In this document: piece after piece, positions 6,037 through 6,367 of the stretch | Layout of the letters: each line of letters starts with the position of its first letter | How positions within the stretch are numbered: the stretch's first letter is position 1 | Source: Phycisphaerales bacterium | GTDB taxonomy: Bacteria; Planctomycetota; Phycisphaerae; Sedimentisphaerales; Anaerohalosphaeraceae | DNA: 6,367 nt | NCBI GenBank assembly: GCA_011048645.1 | Contig: DSDR01000009.1 | Location: forward strand, 1 to 6,367 | Reading direction: 5' to 3' | Notes under the pieces: generated by a model | The model's input: the letters and a program-made list of their open reading frames with translations, nothing else | Told to the model about the DNA's origin: nothing | Databases searched by the model: none | Made by a program: the position numbers and the translations under genes

Positions 6037-6367
6037 TTATCCCTTGCCGGCCATCCAGTCGGTAAATTGGGCAAACAGATAGCGTGCGTCATGCGGGCCG
6101 GGTGAGGCTTCGGGATGGTACTGAACCGCATAGGCCATCAAGTCACGGCACCGGATGCCTTCGACGGTATTGTCATTGAGATTCAGATGAGTCAACTCCA
6201 CATTTTTCTCCGTGAGTGAGTCCATATCCACACAGAAGCCGTGATTCTGGCTGGTAATTTCGATTTGGCCCGTGTCCAGATTCTTGACCGGGTGGTTGGC
6301 CCCGCGATGGCCGAACTTCAGCTTGTAGGTACTGCCGCCCAGAGCCAGCGCCAACAGTTGATGTCCC
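6037..6367 (-). CDS. carA: Carbamoyl-phosphate synthase small subunit, C-terminal part (truncated by window edge)
   Basis: The small subunit hydrolyses glutamine and sends ammonia to CarB to make carbamoyl phosphate for arginine and pyrimidine synthesis. About 110 C-terminal residues are present, beginning at [11 protein letters not shown]. This is the class I glutamine amidotransferase domain: the nucleophile elbow GHQ is visible, and the catalytic Cys two residues before that Gly is just outside the window. [19 protein letters not shown] and [11 protein letters not shown] match E. coli FGHHGGNHPV, AQNHGFAVD and [11 protein letters not shown]; the last supplies the catalytic His and Glu. The ending [16 protein letters not shown] is a normal C-terminus. 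The carA-type motifs rule out GuaA, TrpG and PyrG. No carB follows: the next gene is the repeat protein, so carB lies elsewhere. Confidence 0.96.
   Translation of the reverse strand, partial: GHQLLALALGGSTYKLKFGHRGANHPVKNLDTGQIEITSQNHGFCVDMDSLTEKNVELTHLNLNDNTVEGIRCRDLMAYAVQYHPEASPGPHDARYLFAQFTDWMAGKG

Overview
All genes read on the minus strand. The window holds the front part of an F-type ATP synthase operon, one secreted repeat protein upstream of it, and the end of carA. In transcription order (right to left) they are: carA 3' end (6037-6367), an intergenic region with a consensus promoter (about 5875-6036), a secreted HEAT/TPR-like repeat protein (4105-5874), atpZ, atpI, atpB (a), atpE (c), atpF (b), atpH (delta) and the first 287 codons of atpA (alpha), cut by the left edge. 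The usual atpG, atpD and atpC are expected beyond the left edge.

The organism is probably a planctomycete, perhaps class Phycisphaerae. This is an inference from the feel of the proteins: the AtpA N-terminal style, the c-subunit TM1 with GAARGIG, and a HEAT/TPR-like secreted protein of a kind I associate with that phylum. GC content looks moderate. No marker gene is present, so this assignment is tentative.

The genes are packed tightly. AtpZ/atpI and atpI/atpB overlap, and the other gaps are about 17-34 nt. The one exception is a 112-nt AT-rich leader before atpE, whose product is needed in many copies per enzyme. The only strong promoter seen is TTGACA-16-TATAAT ahead of the repeat-protein gene. 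With only 34 nt and no visible terminator between that gene and atpZ, the repeat protein and the ATP synthase may share a transcript. A perfect DnaA box (TTATCCACA) lies just inside the predicted transcript start.

The ATP synthase looks like an ordinary proton-type F1Fo enzyme. The c-subunit carboxylate is Glu88 and the Na+-ligand positions are not conserved. The a subunit has the essential Arg199 and the His/Glu arrangement that is swapped relative to E. coli. Less ordinary are the signal-peptide-like leaders on both b and c, a four-helix AtpI with a contested start beside a T TTT TTA heptamer, and the secreted repeat protein of unknown function. I see no mobile element, CRISPR array, tRNA or rRNA. 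I see no clearly novel multi-gene system.
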